From contig JALNQF010000051.1 in the NCBI GenBank assembly GCA_028456385.1, positions 124,001 to 188,000 of the forward strand: a DNA stretch of 64,000 nucleotides, given 5' to 3'. Shown here piece by piece: positions 62,201-64,000 of this stretch. The position numbers were made by a program, and so were the translations under genes. Positions within the stretch are counted from its first letter, which is position 1, and every line of letters begins with the position of its first letter. The DNA comes from Ophiosphaerella korrae. Its lineage: Eukaryota > Ascomycota > Dothideomycetes > Pleosporales > Phaeosphaeriaceae. Below the pieces are notes generated by a model. The model saw only the letters and a list, made by a program, of their open reading frames with translations, was not told the origin of the DNA and searched no databases.

Positions 62201-62634
62201 GCCGCCGACTTTTGCTCCTCACTTCTGGTCAGTGCTACTCTTCACTTCCTCTTTTCCTTTTCTCCCTGACACCCCAGCGGTGCAGGTCAATCCCAGTCCG
62301 GCACTGTCTCTCCTCATACCAAACACCACACTACCCACCCAAACCACCAAAAAAAAGAAGTATCCTTACCGCCTATCGCTATTTGCTATTTGCTTGGTCT
62401 TGCCGGTCAGGACTTTTATCGCACCCTAATAATTTGTTGCCTGACGCTCAACCTTGTGTCCTTCTCGACCAAGCCACTGCTCAGCCTATTCCGGACGCTT
62501 CGCTTACACCAACAAGTACAGTCGGACTATCTGCCTTGCAGGGCACAATCCCATACGACAAGCCACTTCGGGACTACCATTGTTGACATTTATACACACT
62601 TGCCCGTCTATCAATTCAACACACAAGAACCACC
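59260..62634. promoter_or_regulatory. 3.4-kb region upstream of the cyclin gene, no gene seen
   Basis: No protein family, tRNA or rRNA was recognised. The first 700 bases include the VPS13 3' UTR. The rest is GC-rich with many overlapping frames on both strands, including an unrecognised 202-codon frame (61978-62586). The last 400 bases are C/T-rich with several small upstream ATGs, which suggests a long 5' leader for the cyclin, as is common for cell-cycle regulators. Small repeats occur: a 15-bp direct repeat near 59.55 kb and a tandem AGATTCATACT near 61286-61307. Confidence 0.45.
59553..59602 (+). repeat. 15-bp direct repeat
   Basis: AGAGCAAGATATCAA occurs at 59553-59567 and again at 59588-59602, 35 bases apart, beyond the VPS13 stop codon. 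Confidence 0.85.
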
Positions 62635-63660
62635 ATGCCTTACTCAGCAAACCTCGCCGCTGAAAACAGCGCAGCCTTGGATCACTTCATCCAGATGCCA
62701 GTTTCTCAAGACATGATCTCTTACCTCGCACAAAAAGCCACACAAGTCATTCGCTGCGAACCATCACTCAACAAGAACCTGCCACCAACACCACCAGCCT
62801 CTCCTCCCCAGCATGCCACCTCCAGCAAAGAAGCTGCCATCCCTTCAGTCGAGGAGTTTATTACATCTCTAGTCGAGCGGTCACACGTGCAAGTCTCCAC
62901 TCTCATGACCTCGCTCGTCTACTTGAGCCGATTACGGTCTCGCCTTCCCCCGGTCGCCAAGGGCATGAAGTGCACTACCCACCGTATCTTTTTGGCTGCT
63001 CTTATCCTTGCTGCTAAGAACCTTAACGACTCCTCGCCAAAGAACAAGCACTGGGCTCGCTACACCAGTGTTCGTGGCTACGAGAGCTTCGGCTTCTCCA
63101 TCACCGAGGTCAACCTCATGGAGAAGCAGCTTCTCTTCCTCCTCGACTGGGATCTCCGCATCAACGAAGAGGATCTCTACTACCACCTCGAGCCCTTCCT
63201 GGCACCCATCCGTGTCTGGCAATCACGCCAAGCTGAGAAGGCCAGGCGTGCTGAGAGGGAGAAGGAGTTTGCTCGCCAACAGTACCAGCTCACTGCCGAG
63301 AACCTCTACCAGTCCACCACTTCCTACTCTGCATACGCCGCACGCCCACAGAGGCAACACGTCCACCAGTCATCCCGCGCTCCATCGCGCACTCCGTCTC
63401 TCTCACCACCAACCCGAAGCTCATCCGTCTCAACGTCATCAGATTCGCCCATGAGCTTCACCGAAGAGCCCACTCAAGCCTTTGTGCAACGCTATGACGC
63501 CGACCAGGGTGCCACTCTTGTACATATCCACGGGCCCGCCTCACAGTCGAAGATCCAGCTCCAACACTCTCTTCCCCTCTACGACGACAAGCCGTCCAAG
63601 AAGGCCAAAGCATCTGGTGGCTTCTTCAACCGAATGTTTGGCCAGACGGGCACCTATTAA
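62635..63660 (+). CDS. Pcl-type cyclin (PHO80/PCL family)
   Basis: A single exon encodes 341 residues. Cyclins of this family activate a Pho85-type kinase and couple growth, morphogenesis or nutrient signals to the cell cycle. The cyclin box lies at about residues 70-195: VEEFITSLVERSHVQVSTLM, then YLSRLRSRLPPVAKGMKCTT, HRIFLAALILAAKNLNDSSP, NKHWARYTSV and ITEVNLMEKQLLFLLDWDLR. That is the PCL1/PCL2-like version. The C-terminus is long, Ser/Thr/Pro-rich (SRAPSRTPSLSPPTRSSS) and rich in possible kinase sites, which may control turnover. The start has context ACCACCATGCC. PCL1/PCL2 type (for example PclA of Aspergillus) is likelier than PHO80 itself. Confidence 0.9.
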   Translation: MPYSANLAAENSAALDHFIQMPVSQDMISYLAQKATQVIRCEPSLNKNLPPTPPASPPQHATSSKEAAIPSVEEFITSLVERSHVQVSTLMTSLVYLSRLRSRLPPVAKGMKCTTHRIFLAALILAAKNLNDSSPKNKHWARYTSVRGYESFGFSITEVNLMEKQLLFLLDWDLRINEEDLYYHLEPFLAPIRVWQSRQAEKARRAEREKEFARQQYQLTAENLYQSTTSYSAYAARPQRQHVHQSSRAPSRTPSLSPPTRSSSVSTSSDSPMSFTEEPTQAFVQRYDADQGATLVHIHGPASQSKIQLQHSLPLYDDKPSKKAKASGGFFNRMFGQTGTY

Positions 63661-64000
63661 TTCATTCGTTATTTTTTCCTATCGTCCTAGACCCACGAGT
63701 TTCCTAGTATCGCTTTCTCGAAAGAAAAAAACGCGATACGACATTGCGAGCACTGCCCACTGGCTGGACACGACTTGCGCGCACCTCATGAGCCCCTCAT
63801 GACCGCATTGCATGGTCGGTGTTAATTGTTGAGCATATTTACACATTGCATTGTACGGCGTTGAATACTTGGGTTATCGCTAGCAACATTGGCTGCTGAT
63901 GGGCCGGCGCGCCTTGATATCCCATATCATATCAGATTATTTAGTTATCTATATAGCTCTCCTCGCGCGTATCGCCGCGAGTAATGAAGTTCAAAAAACC
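63661..64000. other. 3' flank of the cyclin gene
   Basis: Non-coding to the window end. A small hairpin (CTCGCG at 63962-63967 with CGCGAG at 63976-63981) lies near the edge, and A+T-rich DNA precedes it. No gene is seen. Confidence 0.4.

Noticed and set aside
1..64000. Biosynthetic gene cluster, CRISPR array or intact transposon
   Set aside because: None of the marker genes or repeats for these was found; the genes are unrelated housekeeping functions.

Overview
The window is nuclear DNA of a filamentous ascomycete (Pezizomycotina). The evidence is short introns of about 40-100 bp with GT..AG ends and CTAAC/CTGAC-type branch sites, compact genes on both strands, and fungus-specific families: Pcl-type cyclin, Blm10, a fungal F-box-like family, Emi1 and Erg27. 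A dothideomycete (Pleosporales-like) source is my guess from overall style and cannot be proved from this sequence.

Layout. 1-5400 (-): most of the proteasome activator Blm10, cut by the window start. 6254-6946 (+): GINS subunit Psf3, four exons. 7235-8932 (-): conserved protein of unknown function. 9422-10596 (+): cis-prenyltransferase (dehydrodolichyl diphosphate synthase, Rer2 type). 11120-12226 (+): F-box-like fungal protein. 12681-13988 (+): family 25 glycosyltransferase with a membrane anchor. 14311-17117 (+): membrane-anchored S10 serine carboxypeptidase with several oddities. 18035-20083 (-): unknown fungal protein. 21265-23413 (+): SET-domain methyltransferase. 23879-25861 (-): coiled-coil protein. 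27417-28784 (-): Erg27 3-keto-steroid reductase. 29890-31667 (+): glycerol kinase. 40231-41395 (-): TMEM69/DUF3429-like mitochondrial membrane protein. 45587-47536 (+): cytosolic Hsp70. 48414-49007 (-): Emi1-like twin CX9C protein. 49625-59259 (+): Vps13, 3195 residues in two exons. 62635-63660 (+): Pcl-type cyclin.

Two long tracts hold no convincing gene: 31668-40230 and 41396-45586. They look like decayed accessory DNA. They hold poly-C runs, A+T/TpA-rich stretches, a broken C2H2 zinc-finger relic near 42.2-42.5 kb and scattered open stretches that match nothing I know. A third long gap (59260-62634) precedes the cyclin gene and is probably its extended promoter and leader.

Most genes are independent housekeeping loci and do not form a metabolic cluster. 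Loose themes are ER/Golgi and lipid functions (Rer2, GT25, Erg27, Vps13) and protein turnover (Blm10, Hsp70). I found no gene cluster, CRISPR array, rRNA, tRNA or intact transposon, and no clear previously undescribed system. The best leads are the altered S10 carboxypeptidase, the in-frame intron of the TMEM69-like gene, and the degenerate zinc-finger region.
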